The notes below the pieces were generated by a model that was not told the DNA's origin, ran no database searches, and saw only the letters and a list, made by a program, of their open reading frames with translations. 64,000 nt of DNA from Siphonodentalium dalli (lineage: Eukaryota; Mollusca; Scaphopoda; Gadilida; Siphonodentaliidae): positions 31,498,987 through 31,562,986 of the forward strand of contig CP136063.1 of assembly GCA_032622095.1 (NCBI GenBank), in the 5' to 3' direction. Every line of letters starts with the position of its first letter. Positions within the stretch are counted from its first letter, which is position 1. Positions 21,800 through 34,436 of the stretch are shown here, in pieces. Both the position numbers and the translations under genes were made by a program.

Positions 21800-22615
21800 T
21801 TGTCCACCATTACACCGGAAGTACTGATTGAGACATGGAAACACCGATTACTGATACCTATTGGTCGAATAACTGTAATAAAATCACTTATACTCCCAAA
21901 ATTAACACACCTTTTCATGTCACTTCCAAATCCAGATAAAACATTTATGAAAAAATTGGACACTATGCTTTATAATTTTCTATGGAATTCAAAACGTGAT
22001 CGAGTGAAACGCAAAGTTGTATGCCAAGATTACAAAAACGGTGGCTTGAAAATGGTTAATGTCAATAATTTTATGCTGTCAATGAAAATAACTTGGATGA
22101 GACGCCTCATAACAAAGAGCGCCAAGTGGATGCCCCTCACAGATATTCCATTGTGCGAAGACCCCATGTTCCTTACATATGAGCATGGCTATTTAGAGAA
22201 ACAGGCAAAGAAACTAACAAATCCATTCTGGCATGACGTTTTGTTATCATTTGTCAAATGTTTACAACAAAATGTGAACAATTGCAATATATCCACATGT
22301 ACGCTGTGGAATAATTCAAATATAAAACAATATGGAAACGTAATAAACTTCACTTCTTGGCGCGAAAGAGGGATTATGTATATAAATGATATGCTAGATA
22401 GTAAAGGTTTTTTTCTTTCACAAGAAGCCTTACATAAGACATTTAATGTACGCACAGACTTCATCAATATAAACACTATACAGCAGCAGATAAAATTAAC
22501 AGCAAAAAAGCTTGGCCAACAGATAACTCTAGTTTCTTATCCCATTCTACCCACTAACTTCAGCACTTTGCTTAAAAATTCGCGGGGAGGACAAGATTTT
22601 TACTTTGTCTGTTAA
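21800..22615 (+). pseudogene. L1/Tx1-like LINE, C-terminal part of the ORF2 reverse transcriptase protein
   Basis: An open frame of about 271 residues begins with WKHRLLIPIGRITVIKSLIL, followed by PKLTHLFMSLPNPDKTF, FLWNSKRDRVKR and NGGLKMVNVNNFMLSMKITW. This is the conserved region after the reverse transcriptase domain in L1/Tx1-type ORF2. Endonuclease and polymerase motifs are missing upstream, so the copy is 5'-truncated. Downstream of the stop at 22613 no typical CCHC end was found. It lies opposite to the ORF1 at 20191-21408 and belongs to another insertion. Confidence 0.75.
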
Positions 22616-22619
22616 TGTT

Positions 22620-23125
22620 TTCCCCAAAGAGTTGGCATAAAGATACGATTGCGAAAAATATACAGCACGATGTCAATCGAAACTTTCAGAATTCTTGAAA
22701 AACTGGTTCCTTATAGAAAAAGCTTTAAACAAACAGGCGACTTAATAAAAAATCGACAAAGTTACTTTAATTTTTAGACTCCTATCGATTATCACGCAGT
22801 CAGTTAAAACATATACTATCTACCACCATCTCCAGAATAGCCTCTATGTTGAGAGTTGAGTCCATCCGAAACATCCGACATATTTATAATACATTTACTA
22901 TATATACTATGCATATATTTATGTATTTTATAACTTTATACCACTGGTGTGCGAATGCTGTGAGCCAGGCGAGTGCGTGCAGTAAGAAAGAGATATGTGT
23001 GAACGCGAGGAATGCCATATATGTATACACATATCAATGCCATTGAACATTCTGTATTTGACATTCCTCAATGTGATTGTTTCTTCAATAAACATTTAAA
23101 AAAAAAGTATAATGTTCCACTATTC
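22620..23125. other. Gene-free interval
   Basis: AT-rich sequence, possibly the decayed 3' remainder of the LINE just upstream. Nothing else recognised. Confidence 0.3.
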
Positions 23126-23130
23126 GATTA

Positions 23131-24333
23131 TCTTCCAAGCGGAAATTCCCCGAAGGTTAAACGTTTTTTTTCCGTTTCAGTTCTGTGCCGAGTTCATAGA
23201 GCTGTTCCATTTGAGTTTTCGTCAGATCTAAATTAAAGTATATTTGCTCACTGTCCGTTGTTTTACTATCCTTTTTATTGTATCTGATAGCATCACGAAT
23301 CATTTTGTCTCGAGTTTTTCATTCTTCAGGACTATCTCGATCGGTCTTTTTTGTTTGGAGACACGTTACCAAGTCTGTAAAAGGACAAGACATCGTTGTC
23401 CTCTCTTGTAATTCTTTGCTTATAATGTGCCAGTCCTGTTCTCTTGAATATTCTTCTGTGTGTGGCAATTGGCAATTCAGGTATATTTGCTATCACGATG
23501 TTGTGGTTCTTTTATTATGAAATTCCAGTTGGTTTTTTATATGCGTTTATGGGTGTTTTAAGTTTTTCTTCTATGATACTTTCTAGCATAGTCTGTTTGT
23601 CTTGTATTTCTGTTCGCTGCTGTTCAAATAATCGTTTGTTTTTCTCTTCGAAATCTTTGATCAGCTTTTCTGATTTTCTTTTTGATTCCACTAATTGCGT
23701 GTATGTTTCTCCCTGTTCAGAGCTGGTTCAGTAGTTTTTCTTCACATATATTTACTCTTTTTTCTAGTTTCAACATATTTGACTCTATTTTCTGTAATCT
23801 CTTGTCCATTTCTGAACTGTGTTTTTCCAATTTAGCGCTATATTTCTTTTCGAAGTCATGAATACGCTGATCCACTTTAATTTTGATACACGCATCAAAT
23901 TTGTCCATATTTGCTATTACTTTTTCCAGCAACTTTTCGATGTGTAAATCCAAATACCCATATCCTCAGAGCTTAATTGTTCTCGCAGTTTTGATTGTCC
24001 TTTCCTGCTTACATGTTCCATATCTGGTATCGATTCCTCTTTTGTTTCCCAGTTATTCTGTTTAGTGTCATCGTTTGTTTCCTGGTCACTGTGGCATTTA
24101 TTCTGTTTATCGTTTTTGTTATCTCTACATTTCTTGCACGGCCACAACATACTACTTGATGTATTTAGTATATCTGTTGAGTCCTCTGCATCTACCCCTT
24201 GACATCTGCAATGATAATGCTGTTTACAAAAGTCACAAACAATCCTGTGTTTCTTTATCTTGAATGTTTCGTTACAGGAATAAATGTTTTCTTGTCCTGT
24301 ATTCTGCAAATGTTTTCTTGTCTCTGCCAACAT
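23131..24333 (-). pseudogene. LINE ORF1 with PHD finger, coiled coil and RRM-like end
   Basis: On the minus strand from ATG 24333 come a PHD-type finger (residues about 20-77: C...CDFCKQHYHCRC...WPCKKC), an acidic Lys/Glu/Asn stretch, then after a frameshift near 23,940 a coiled coil (IEKLLEKVIANMDKFDACIK; SEMDKRLQKIESNMLKLEKR). A second frameshift near 23,717 leads into more coiled coil. After 23,520 the RRM-like part follows (IVIANIPEL; FYRLGNVSPNKK; YFNLDLTKTQMEQLYELGTE), ending at 23131. This layout matches ORF1 of CR1/L2-type LINEs. Several frameshifts and stops mark it as a pseudogene, and no ORF2 follows. Confidence 0.7.
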
Positions 24334-24339
24334 ATTTCA

Positions 24340-26090
24340 CAAACTAATATGAAATTCGCCCTTGCTTAAGTTAGCCGTTGCTAGGCATCCACCATTGTTT
24401 CAGTCGCTGATTGAAATGTTCAACACCAGAAACTTAATATTCCGAGATCTTAACACAAAATACTTTCAAATTTCCAAAGATGTACTTTTTCATGTTCTTT
24501 TTTATCTTCGTGACTATAATGTCTTGATGTTATTCCATTGATTTTGTTTATTTTATGGTGTTTTTTACTTTATTTTCAAACAAGCTGGCTACTGTGATGT
24601 CAGTATTATTGACTATGGTCATGGGTTAACAAGTACAGACAACCAACCAATACAGGCAAGTATAGGCTAACACATACATGTAAGTAGGTTTCTGAAAAGG
24701 TAACACAGCTGTCCGCGTCAACGAAAATCACATCCATCCTTCCGAAATGACAATAACAAATACAAATGGAGCACCTTAAGGCCTTTATGTTTGTCAACAT
24801 AAGTATGGTGAAGTAAGTAATGGCTTACATCTTATCCATCATATAATTTTCCCATACAATGAAGAGGTACATAAATGTATGGATGTCAAGAGAAAGAGGA
24901 GAATGTCTGTTAAGCGGAATATTCGAGGCTAAATATATTGTCACCAAGGTCCCAATTTCTCGCAGACAAATTGATCCCCGTTCTAATGGCATGCATATTA
25001 AGGTGGAAGCTGGGACCTGGAACGTTTTAATGGAATTTTGAAAATAGTTTAAGAACGTATCACACAAAAACAAGATTTTACTTTATGCCAAAAGTAGAGT
25101 TTAGACATTTTTAGAAATTACTCCCAATGAGTTGACAAGATGACAAAATGTTTGGATAAGATCATCATCAGTTGCAGGTCGCTGACGCTATGATGTGGCC
25201 AATATGTTTATATGGAGTGGCAAATGTAATAATGGTGAGGTGAATTGGTATGCAAGAAGTGACTGTGATCACGAGTGTGGTTTATGAGTATACAGCGAGA
25301 GGCTGAATTGTCATGATGTCTATATGCACGTTTGGAGTGTATGAATTGACGTTTCCTGTCGCTATAATTCAAGGATATGTTAACCGATATAGAGATCATA
25401 TCAGAGTGTATCCACATTAATGGCAATTGGTATGAAATACGAAGGAAACGGTTTTCATGACAATTTATAGTTTATTGGTTAATATATGTTGATGCTAATG
25501 GGCCAGAGTAGCCACATAATATGATCACTCTTAGTTCCAGTTTCAACGTTCTGCCCATTTCCGTTCAAAAACATAGAGAGAATCCCAAAAGAAGTTTTCG
25601 GCAAAAATTCATACTCCATCCCTTAAAATGATTTGTCATGCCTCATAATGTACTGAGACAACAATAATATAACACTTAGTTGTTAGTTGATTGAGTAGCA
25701 TGTTTAATAACAAAGCGAGTCATAATTTGCAACCTTTTCGGAACAGCTTGGAATAATGTTCGGAATAAATGTGACAAATCTACTTTTTACCAAATTTGTT
25801 TGCCATTTTTCATGCCATATTGGGTAATTTGGTCTAACACAGCTCAGTGTCAAACATTTAAGATATATCAAAATAAAAAAACACATTTGATACCGAAGAT
25901 AGTTCCATTTTACTTGAAAAAATGGTGAACACCTGCAAAGTTATTTTTTTGACGATTTGATGCCAGGTTTGGGATTTAAACAAATCCCATAATTCTGCAA
26001 ATTTCAATGGGTAAAATAGAAAACAATTAATCAAGGTACATCAGAAATGGTACTGTTCAATGTGTATAAGACAGAACAGTCAAAAATATT
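24340..26090. other. Gene-free interval
   Basis: No gene recognised. The sequence is unique-looking and AT-rich; short open frames on either strand have no family resemblance. Confidence 0.35.
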
Positions 26091-26099
26091 TACCAACCA

Positions 26100-26690
26100 C
26101 TGTTGAACCACAACTTATAAGCAGTTGCACGGCACGCTGGTGCAATATTTACCAGTCTGGCAGCCATTTACAGCCAAAGTGACAATTTTGATACCATTGA
26201 GTCGGAATATCCATAAGAAATAGAATGCATCACTTACATTGTAGTCTTTTCAATTTATTGATGAAATATGACTATAATAATCCTAATGGTGATATTTTGT
26301 GTGAATGTTATACCGCGTAATGTAAACTCGATTTTTTGAATGACCGGAAGTGGAGGGGACCCACTAATGGCATATTTTATTTCCCCGATGGGTAGAGCTA
26401 AATACAAAATAAAGTGAAATATTTCAACCAGTTCCAAACAGCAGACACTTATCTTAAAGACATCAATACAAAAACGTTATATTTTCCACTTCCGGTCACC
26501 ATTTTGTGTGCTACCTTGGGCAGTGACTTTCAATTTTGGCATAAAAATGGGGCGTTATGTCTTAGCTTCACAGGAATGTAAACATATGTATACATATGAC
26601 AATATATTATCACTATAATTGCATCAAATTGCAACAAACGGACTTAGCGGAAAATGGCAGTCATATTGGACGCCATCTTGAATTACAAAA
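26100..26690. repeat. Solo arm of a 'GGCCATATTGGACGCCATCTTG' foldback family
   Basis: This block aligns, in the same orientation, with the right arm of the foldback at 58049-59640. Shared landmarks: GCAATATTT, CAAAGTGACAATTTTGAT, ATGGTGAT.TTT..GTGAA, GACCGGAAG, TGTATACATATGACAA. Its outer end (CATATTGGACGCCATCTTG) is the exact complement of the other arm's outer end at about 58,049. No second arm was found nearby. Confidence 0.6.
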
Positions 26691-26694
26691 AAAA

Positions 26695-27590
26695 TGCTCA
26701 AAGCGGATTTTAGCCGATTTTGGATATGTTATAGAGGATATCGTCCTCTTCAAAATGATATATAAACCAACTTAGTTCGATTTTATTCTAGGTTGGCCCT
26801 AAATTTTGGGTTTATCGACCAGACTATTACACGCTATAACATGTTTCCTCAGTTCTGGTTTCTGAGATGACCCAAGAAGAGTCATGTGGGTATATCATGG
26901 TTGTTTGGTTTTAACATTACTCTTCAAACTGGGATGAACAGTTGTATTTCGACATGTTTTCGATAAACAATTTGGTTCAAACAATATATCACATAGCAAA
27001 TATCAAATAATCTGAAATGTGTTCTACCATGTACTCTGTAGAATGCTCAAAGTGATTATGTGACTAGATCATGTTACTATATATTATGAAAATGAATGTT
27101 AATAAAAACTTTGGCACTCTGCCTATCCCTAGAAATGTGATTATGTTGACACATTTCTTGAATAATGACACTTATATGATAAATTCAAATAGTATCGTTA
27201 TCTTCACTGTGCACTTTTCTATTAAAATCTCGCGCAATAAACTATGACAGACGGTTCTCAGACAGTTGTCGCAAACTCAGTCCAACTCCTGTATTTTGAA
27301 TTGTTCTTATACAATATTGAACTTTTATGGCATGGCTCATATGTCGTTGTAATGTTCATTTGATGAATTCAACGATCAACCAAGTGTTGTTTTTTTAATT
27401 TTCTCAAATTTAGGGGGTGGGTGTCCAAAACTGACCGGAGAAAAATCCTGAAATGGAAAAAAAGGGTGGGTGCCCGAAATTACCTGGAAAACAGGCCGGA
27501 AACGGAAGAAATTGGGTGCTTGGTCCCCATAGGTCGGAAAAAAATTAAATGATCATACGTGCCTGGAAAGTTTTTTCTTATGTGTAGTCA
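26695..27590. other. Gene-free interval
   Basis: AT-rich, no gene recognised. Near 27,415-27,530 a local degenerate repeat (GGGTGGGTG..CCGAAA) occurs. Confidence 0.3.
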
Positions 27591-27594
27591 GGCG

Positions 27595-29172
27595 ATCAAA
27601 CTGAGCAAATGCTTTCTGGCAGATATCACATTAATATGGTCGATCATCTTATAAATGTGTACTCAGGCAAACAAACTAAGTGGCGGTAAATGCTATATGA
27701 CAGACATCACATTGATACGGGCTAACAATCGTGTGGATCATCTTATGTGTGGTCAGGCGAACAAACTAAGTAAATGCTTTATGACAGACATCACATTGAT
27801 ACGGGCGATCACCCATGTGGAACCTCACACGTTTCGTCATATAACTCACATTGAAATATGCCGCCTGTGTGAATCCCTCTATGCATATCCAGAGTACCCA
27901 ACTGCGTAAATGATTTCTCGCACACATCACATTGATACGGGAAATCCCCGGTGTGGATCATCTTATGTGTCATCAGGCTACTCGACTCAGTGTGGATCCT
28001 CTTATGTATAATCAGGTAACACGACCGAGTAAATGATTTCTCGCACACATCTCAATGATACGGACGATCCCCGGTGTGGATCCTCGTAGGGGAGACCCGG
28101 GCAAAGCGGATCACGTAAGGTTTTCTTGTACACAATGCAACCGGCAATCAGAAATATTAGCACTGTCAGTTTCTAACCATGATGGCATAACATTTGACGT
28201 ATGATGCATTCAGATGCATCTATTGGTTTGGTTGCTATGGTGATTTTTAATTTTGATCCGCTTTGCCCGACAGTCGGGCAAATCGGATCACCACATCGGG
28301 CAAAGCGGATCAGCAAACGAATCCTTCTGAAAATGCAATGCTACTCAACTAATCGTATACTTTTCAGTTTTATTTATGACAATTATACATATTTATTGCA
28401 AATAATTAAAATCGCGTTTTTTCAAACGTTCAAATTTTTCAATTATGGACATGCTCCGACAAGGCACGAGTTTTGTCGACCCGTCTTAATAAAATAGTCC
28501 AAATTCACATAATCTACGCATGTGTACCGGAAGTTAGTCATTATGAATGATCCGCTTTGCCCGATCTGCTTTGCCCACAGCACATCTTTTTACAGTCCGG
28601 GGCATTACGCGGGTGTCCTATCGAATTTAGCAAATTGAGATATTGTCTTATTCCACACATGTATTGCCTAAGACACCGACAACATTTATTCGGGTAGATG
28701 GTATGTGATCATCGACCTGCGCAATAGATATGCGCAACGCACAATAATTATAAATTTGGTAAAATCGTAAAATTTTCTACTGGGCTACAAAATTTTACTA
28801 TACCTTGTTCTCTGTGGACATGTATAAAAACTAACCCAACACGAAATTACTTTATTCTAAAATACGAATAGACAAGGAATAATTTGATAGTATTGAAATA
28901 ATAAAGGTGATCGGCTTTGCCCGGGCGATCCGCTTTGCCCGGGTCTCCCCTATGTCTCGTCAGGTGACTCGATCGAGTAAATGATTTCTCGCACACATCA
29001 CATTGGTATGGGCGTTCTCCAGTGTGTATCATATTATGTCTGGTCAGGTCACTCGACTCAGTAAATGATTTCTCGCACACATCACATTGATAAGGGCGAT
29101 CCCCCGTGTGGATCTTCATATATGTTGCTTCAGGTTACCCGACGGCGTAAATTATTTCTCGCACATATAACT
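27595..29172 (-). pseudogene. Degenerate 3' half of zinc-finger gene C, split by a transposon
   Basis: Finger units continue minus-strand downstream of the intact part. One unit has a stop (near 29,170). Two good fingers follow at 29119-28960 ([38 protein letters not shown]), then an 862-bp element (28089-28950) interrupts the next spacer. More fingers follow at 28,080-27,810 ([37 protein letters not shown]) and decay toward 27,595. The frame reads into the insertion. Confidence 0.8.
28089..28950. mobile_element. 862-bp TA-flanked TIR element inside a zinc-finger array
   Basis: A perfect 24-bp terminal inverted repeat (starting GGGGAGACCCGGGCAAAGCG) bounds the element. TA at 28087-28088 and 28951-28952 is the target duplication; removing the element restores the finger-coding order of this family. 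The motif GGGCAAAGCGGATC recurs at both ends and internally, in both orientations (28,256-28,312 and 28,547-28,578), like clustered transposase-binding sites. There is no transposase frame, so it is non-autonomous. The TA target suggests Tc1/mariner-like or another TA-specific family. Confidence 0.9.
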
Positions 29173-29976
29173 TTAATACGGCCGATCCCCGGTGTGTATC
29201 CTATTATGTCTCGTCAGGTGACTCGACTGAATAAATGATTTCTCGCACACATCACACTGATACGGGCGATCCCCGGTGTGGATCATCTTATGTCTCGCCC
29301 GGGTACTCGACTCAATAAATGATTTCTCGCAAACATCACACTGATACGGGCGGTCACCCGTGTGAATCCTCTTATGTTTCGTCAGGTGACTGGACCGAGT
29401 AAACGATTTCTCGCACACACCACATTGATGTGGGCGATCCCCTGTGTGGATCATCTTATGATTAGTCAGGTGACCCGACTGAGTAAATGATTTCTCGCAC
29501 ACATCACATTGAAACGGGCGATCCCCGGTGTGGATCCTCCTATGTATTGTCAGGTTACCCAGGTCACCAAATGCTTTCTCGCACACATCGCATTCATATA
29601 GGCGATCCCCAGCATGGACAATCGCCAGGTTACTCGACACAGTAAATGATTTCTCACATATATCACATTGATATGGACGATCTCCTGTATGGGTCCTATT
29701 GTGTCTCGCCAGGTCACCCGACTGAGTAAATGATTTATCGCACACATCACATTGATACGGGCGATCCCCCGCGTGGATCATCATATGTGTCGTCAGGGGA
29801 CCCAGCTGAGTAAATGATTTTTCGCACTCCCCACACTGATACGAACCCTTATGCTTTGTCTTACTGTGCAAACTGATTAACGGCTCTGAGTTCACGGCCA
29901 TCTGTGACGTATTTATCGGCGTGTGTTTATCATCTTCAGTCTTCGTTGTTGATGGATCCACCTCCCCATACATCAT
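29173..29976 (-). CDS. C2H2 zinc-finger protein C (minus strand)
   Basis: A 267-residue frame begins MMYGEVDPSTTKTEDDKHTP (ATG 29976). The N-terminal leader (about 45 residues) lacks KRAB, BTB or other known domains and is shared with the gene at 34979. Eight finger units follow (residues about 50-267), linker TGDRPY. Finger 3 is damaged: its histidine half is lost (SSNLAIVHAGDR), giving a short joint with finger 4. The frame stops at 29173 within the next linker, and degenerate fingers continue. It stands head-to-head with the plus-strand gene at 34979, with matching 5' blocks. Confidence 0.75.
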   Translation of the reverse strand: MMYGEVDPSTTKTEDDKHTPINTSQMAVNSEPLISLHSKTKHKGSYQCGECEKSFTQLGPLTTHMMIHAGDRPYQCDVCDKSFTQSGDLARHNRTHTGDRPYQCDICEKSFTVSSNLAIVHAGDRLYECDVCEKAFGDLGNLTIHRRIHTGDRPFQCDVCEKSFTQSGHLTNHKMIHTGDRPHQCGVCEKSFTRSSHLTKHKRIHTGDRPYQCDVCEKSFIESSTRARHKMIHTGDRPYQCDVCEKSFIQSSHLTRHNRIHTGDRPY

Positions 29977-30029
29977 GAGTTAACCTGTTAGACCTGTTAA
30001 CTGTATCTGTAAAGTTTATGTACGGAATA

Positions 30030-30250
30030 AAATGATCACTCGGCGTACATGAGATTACTCGACTAAAGCTAACATAAATCTCACGAAAGCGTTACATTTA
30101 TCGAACAGACAATCGATACAGTTAAGTTAAGACACCATCAGATGAAAATTAAAATATTTCTTTTCAGAAAAAAGGTGTTTGAATAAGCGGTCTTAAGCAG
30201 CGGGTGCGGAATAGAACAATGTCGCAATACATAGTTTAAAAAAGTACAGC
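30030..30250 (-). promoter_or_regulatory. Conserved 5' block of zinc-finger gene C
   Basis: Read on the minus strand, this block matches 34737-34960 closely: AAACTATGTATTGCGACAT, GTTCTATTCC, TTAAGACC.CTTAT, AACTGTATCGATTGTC, and CGTGAGATTT.TGTTAGCTTT. It thus probably holds the promoter and leader of the gene. Similarity also extends, more weakly, to copies A and B. Confidence 0.5.
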
Positions 30251-30739
30251 ACGTGACAAGCTTTCTCAGGATGGCGTGAGTTAAATCTATCGAAAAGTGT
30301 ACAGAATACAATGTCAGATTAAAATACCCCCATACTGCATGAGCATCCGCGTATATGATACTGAGCATTCATGCATGTTACTGATGATTCAGGGTGTTGA
30401 TAATTAAGTTTTAACATGGATTCATGGATGCTATTGAGCTTTCACGCATGCTATTGAGCATTTGGGTGTTTATAAGTCAAGATGGAGTATCTCTTTAAAT
30501 AACAAACATGAAAGAGTTGCGTGGGTATAAAATAATAAACATAAAATGAAGACCCCTGTCCTGGTAGGCTTCTATCAAATAATATTTGATTTCGAATATT
30601 TTATTGGGACTGTAGCTAATGTTACTCAAGGGGTATAAAGAAACTACAGTTTTGTTCCTTTTTTAATTGGAGGACCGTTAATCAAGAATAGGATGGGGTT
30701 CATTGTTACAATTGACGCGCTATGTGATGGAACACATCA

Positions 30740-33700
30740 CCAATCACCAACCACATGGCATGCCTCCTAACAGAGAATTCGTGAGTGTGAATATGACCTC
30801 TCCAGTTTTTCGGCCATAAGGTTTACATAATCCACGCCAAATTAATTGTGATTGTAGTGTCATGTTCACACTTGATAACCGCCAATCAATACAAAGTAAA
30901 AAATGTATGAATTTATACTGGTCACATGTCAAATATTTTGACCGCAATTCCGGTGCTCGACATGAGTCGCTACTCGCAACTAAAATTAGTGCTGAACCTT
31001 TCTGCCACCATGCGTTAGGAATACCACGAAGGCTCAGTATCATCCATGAATCCATGTTAAATTTTTAATTATAATGTTCAGTAACACGCGTGAATTTCCA
31101 GTAACATGCGTGAGTGCTCAGTATCATGAATGAACACATGTTGACATTTCAATTACAAATACCCCAGTCCTTGATGTGTTATTTCGTGTTATGCCTAAGT
31201 GTGTAGCACTGTTGGCTGATTGTAGTGGATTGTTGTTAAGGGTCCATGTGTGAGAAATATTGGAGCCGATACTAAGAATGTAGGATTTTTGTTCACTAAT
31301 GAGATATCTGTATCTATTAGCATAGTCTGCATTTCGTGGGGGGTCTGACGTGATGAGGGTTACGTCATTAGCAATTGTTCATGTACCACAGTAAATACCT
31401 CCGAGTGAAGACCCCAGTTGGTAATCTTCCATTGTTGCCGGCAGACCATTGACGAACACCTTGTAGGCAGCAGGAGAACATATAATGTCTCGGACATGGA
31501 ATTTATCCTAGTAAGGGAATTTTAGCAGACGGAATTGCAGTGGAGACAACTGGTAGCTGTCAGCGGTGAATTATTAATTGGTTTTCTCTACACAGAGATA
31601 GCTGTCCTATTTATAGAAAATCAACACTTTTCGGCTTCTCGCATTCTGATTGGTCAATGTCGAGTATAAAAGAGATATGTTTTTTGGAACTCTGGTTAGA
31701 AGTCTTCGGACTTCTCACCTGTCAAGACCAAGAGCTGAAATGAAGAGGCATCCCTAGGTGAATTGGTCATGGAGCACACGATCAGCCATTGGTAGCCCTT
31801 ACTATCTCCTAGCAGAAGATTGCCAAGTGGTCGCAGGTGTCTTTTGAAGAAAGACCAGTGGTAGCCTGGCGATATAGTGGGAATCACAGGTATTTGGTGA
31901 CCAATGTGTGCTTCTATGGCGTTTTCATTTGGGTCATGCAGATCGAAGATTCACAAGAATAGCTCAAGTCATTTTGCAAGAACATACAAAGCACAGAGAT
32001 AGGTGAGCATTCATTTCTCTACTAGACCTAGTAATTGGCGGCCAAATAGTGTGTGCCAAGTGAGCGATTCTCATTTTGGTATCCCCTTGATTGGTAATTT
32101 AAATTTGATTGGCGCTCTTTAATGGCGACCTCTCAGTTGGACTCCTTCATTCATTAGCGATTGTGGCTTGATAATTTTAATAGCTTTTTAAACTCCGATT
32201 GTCACTCCAACCTTGGACTGATGTGGGCAGCCGCCGAAGCAGACGATAGGGATGAGAAGAGGTATCCCTCAGATAATTCACGGTCAGCCAAATACATTGG
32301 TAGCCATAACTATCGATTGCGATATGTTGGCAATCCCAGGTATTTGATGACCAATGTGAACACCCGTTGGCGCATCTTAATGTGGCGTACCTTGAAACAT
32401 AAAAAGGATTCACTGAGATTGGTCATACTTGGATGGCCTCCCACTCGTTGGACAACCTCCACAACCAGAGAAGTACATGGGAAGACCAGAGAGTTCGTAA
32501 AGAATGATAAGGCGATGGACTGGTTGTGGTTGGTATGTCCTGTGTGCGAACCAATCTTGCATGCTCAATGTTCATTCTGTATGGGATGACGTTTGCATAG
32601 ATATCTAAGTGGATGGCTGCCCACAACTGCCCTGGTGGTTGGACGAACATTGGGTGTCAAGAAAGTTGGCATACCAGAGGCGCTGAAGTTGGGCGCCCTC
32701 ACAGTGACACCACATGGTTTAACACTGAGGGCTTCCCACGTCATTTAAACCGGCTACATTAATTGTAGAAGACTTTTTGGTGAAGTTGACATCCCTGATT
32801 CCGGGTTGGCATCTCAGATGGAGCTCTTGTTTGGGGTCGACTATCAGTGGCGGACCAGGCAGATATTTTTGGATGACCAGTAATGATGGTAACCAGAAAG
32901 GTATACCTCTTGATTTTTGGGACACCCTGCCTGATGGTCGACCACCCTGGGTTGAGTGACCGGACCGAATATCAGTCAAAGACTCAGTCGCAGATGGCAG
33001 GCACCCAACCCCGTGAGCAACTCATGATATGCTAACCCTCGGAATCGTATTCTTACCTGACATGTGCAGTGATATTAACGAAGACAATGCCGAATTATAC
33101 CACTTGGTTGACGGGCCATACCGGAGAATGGAGAAATGGAGAAATGGAGAAACTGCGGCATGGTAACGTCTCCAGATGTGTGCCTTTTGTTTGACAAAGA
33201 TGTGAAAGCGAATAATCATGCCGTAATGCCTCGGCCTTGTGGTTTTGATGGTGGGATCTGGAGCTAATAAATCTAGGGCCAAGTGGGAAAGCGGTTTCTC
33301 CCCTTAGAATGTGACAGAGCTGAGACTAGGGCCAAGACGGGAAATGTAGTTTCTCTCACTAGTGGTCCCACTGTCAAAACCTATGAGAATACAAATCTTT
33401 CGTCAAACAAACATTGGCGTCGCAGATTCCTTCCCTTGATGTACACACCTGGGTCTGATGGAAATTTACAAAGTCGAGGGTCCTAACCTATAGATCATGA
33501 TTTATCAATGATGGTATTCGTACTATACAACGCCATGGGCCACTTCAGGCTGGCGAATGCAGCAATTGTTGACTGACCTGACTGGGTTCTGCCCCTTAAA
33601 CTATCAGTAGACGGCACAGCCGCCCATCAAGATTGTTACGTTTTATTGCACATCATACTCAGTCATGGAACATAGCAGGTTGACGGAACATTTCTTTTTC

Positions 33701-33950
33701 CCGGAAGTTAACGTCAAAGGGGACGCCATTTCCGGTTTTGAAGGTCCAAATTGAGTTCTCGGGTGGCATGAAAATTGGCAGGGATCTCAGCAAAGAATAT
33801 GAGGGGGCTCCAAAGGATTAAATGTTCTTCGGCGTGCATGGGGAACCGAAGATACCTATTTTGAAGGCACACTACCATTTGTTAGAATAATTAGTTTTCG
33901 GCTCGTGACGTTGGACATGTAATGCAGTTGCGATGAATTTGGGGAATTGG
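30740..33950. other. Unrecognised interior of the long F1 interval
   Basis: No gene family was recognised. A weak internal repetition is visible: AGAGGCATCCCTAGG...GGAATCACAGGTATTTGGTGACCAATGTG (31,740-31,905) resembles AGAGGTATCCCTCAG...GGCAATCCCAGGTATTTGATGACCAATGTG (32,258-32,358). Composition is less AT-rich than the surroundings. It may be a worn, once-coding repeat. Confidence 0.3.
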
Positions 33951-33984
33951 TGGTTACGTGGTCCGTATTTGAACCCCCGTGCGC

Positions 33985-34436
33985 GTTACAATACCACACT
34001 GTCGGACGCCTTGTTTTTGTTTTGGAAAACGGAGGGATTCCTCCAGACACCATCTGACAGTAGATAATGTTTCGGTGTACCAGTTACGGAACAACATCCA
34101 GTTATCGCATCTGACCCATGTCTTTGCCAGCTCCCGAAAGAGTCCAGAATGCCATACTACGTCGAAGGCTTTCTTAGCATCCATAAAAATCAATGTAGAT
34201 CGGTTTCTTCGTTTATCGGGCTCCATTTATTAGTTCAGTTACCAGGCGTGCAGCAGTAGTTGGGGATTCTTTTTCAGTGAAGCCTTTTTGAAGAGGACGT
34301 TTGTATGCTTGTATGTTGTCCTGGTTTCTGTTGAGGTGTTTTTTCCACAATTTTTCCGATGATGCTTGTTATTGTTATCTTCCTGTACGAGTTGGGGTCG
34401 TTCTGCGGCTTGCGTCCCTTCTTGTAAATAGGGCAC
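33985..34436 (-). pseudogene. LINE reverse transcriptase fragment
   Basis: On the minus strand, with frameshifts, the order is PIYKKGRKPQNDPNSYRKIT and IIGKIVEK (34.4 kb; blocks before and at the start of RT), QKGFTEKESPTTAARLVTEL (34.28 kb), and LIFMDAKKAFDVVWHSGLFR (34.18 kb; the RT block holding the first catalytic Asp). The end is QGVRQCGIVT (34.02 kb). The YADD block is absent. The fragment is truncated at both ends and lies inside the long F1 interval. Confidence 0.8.
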
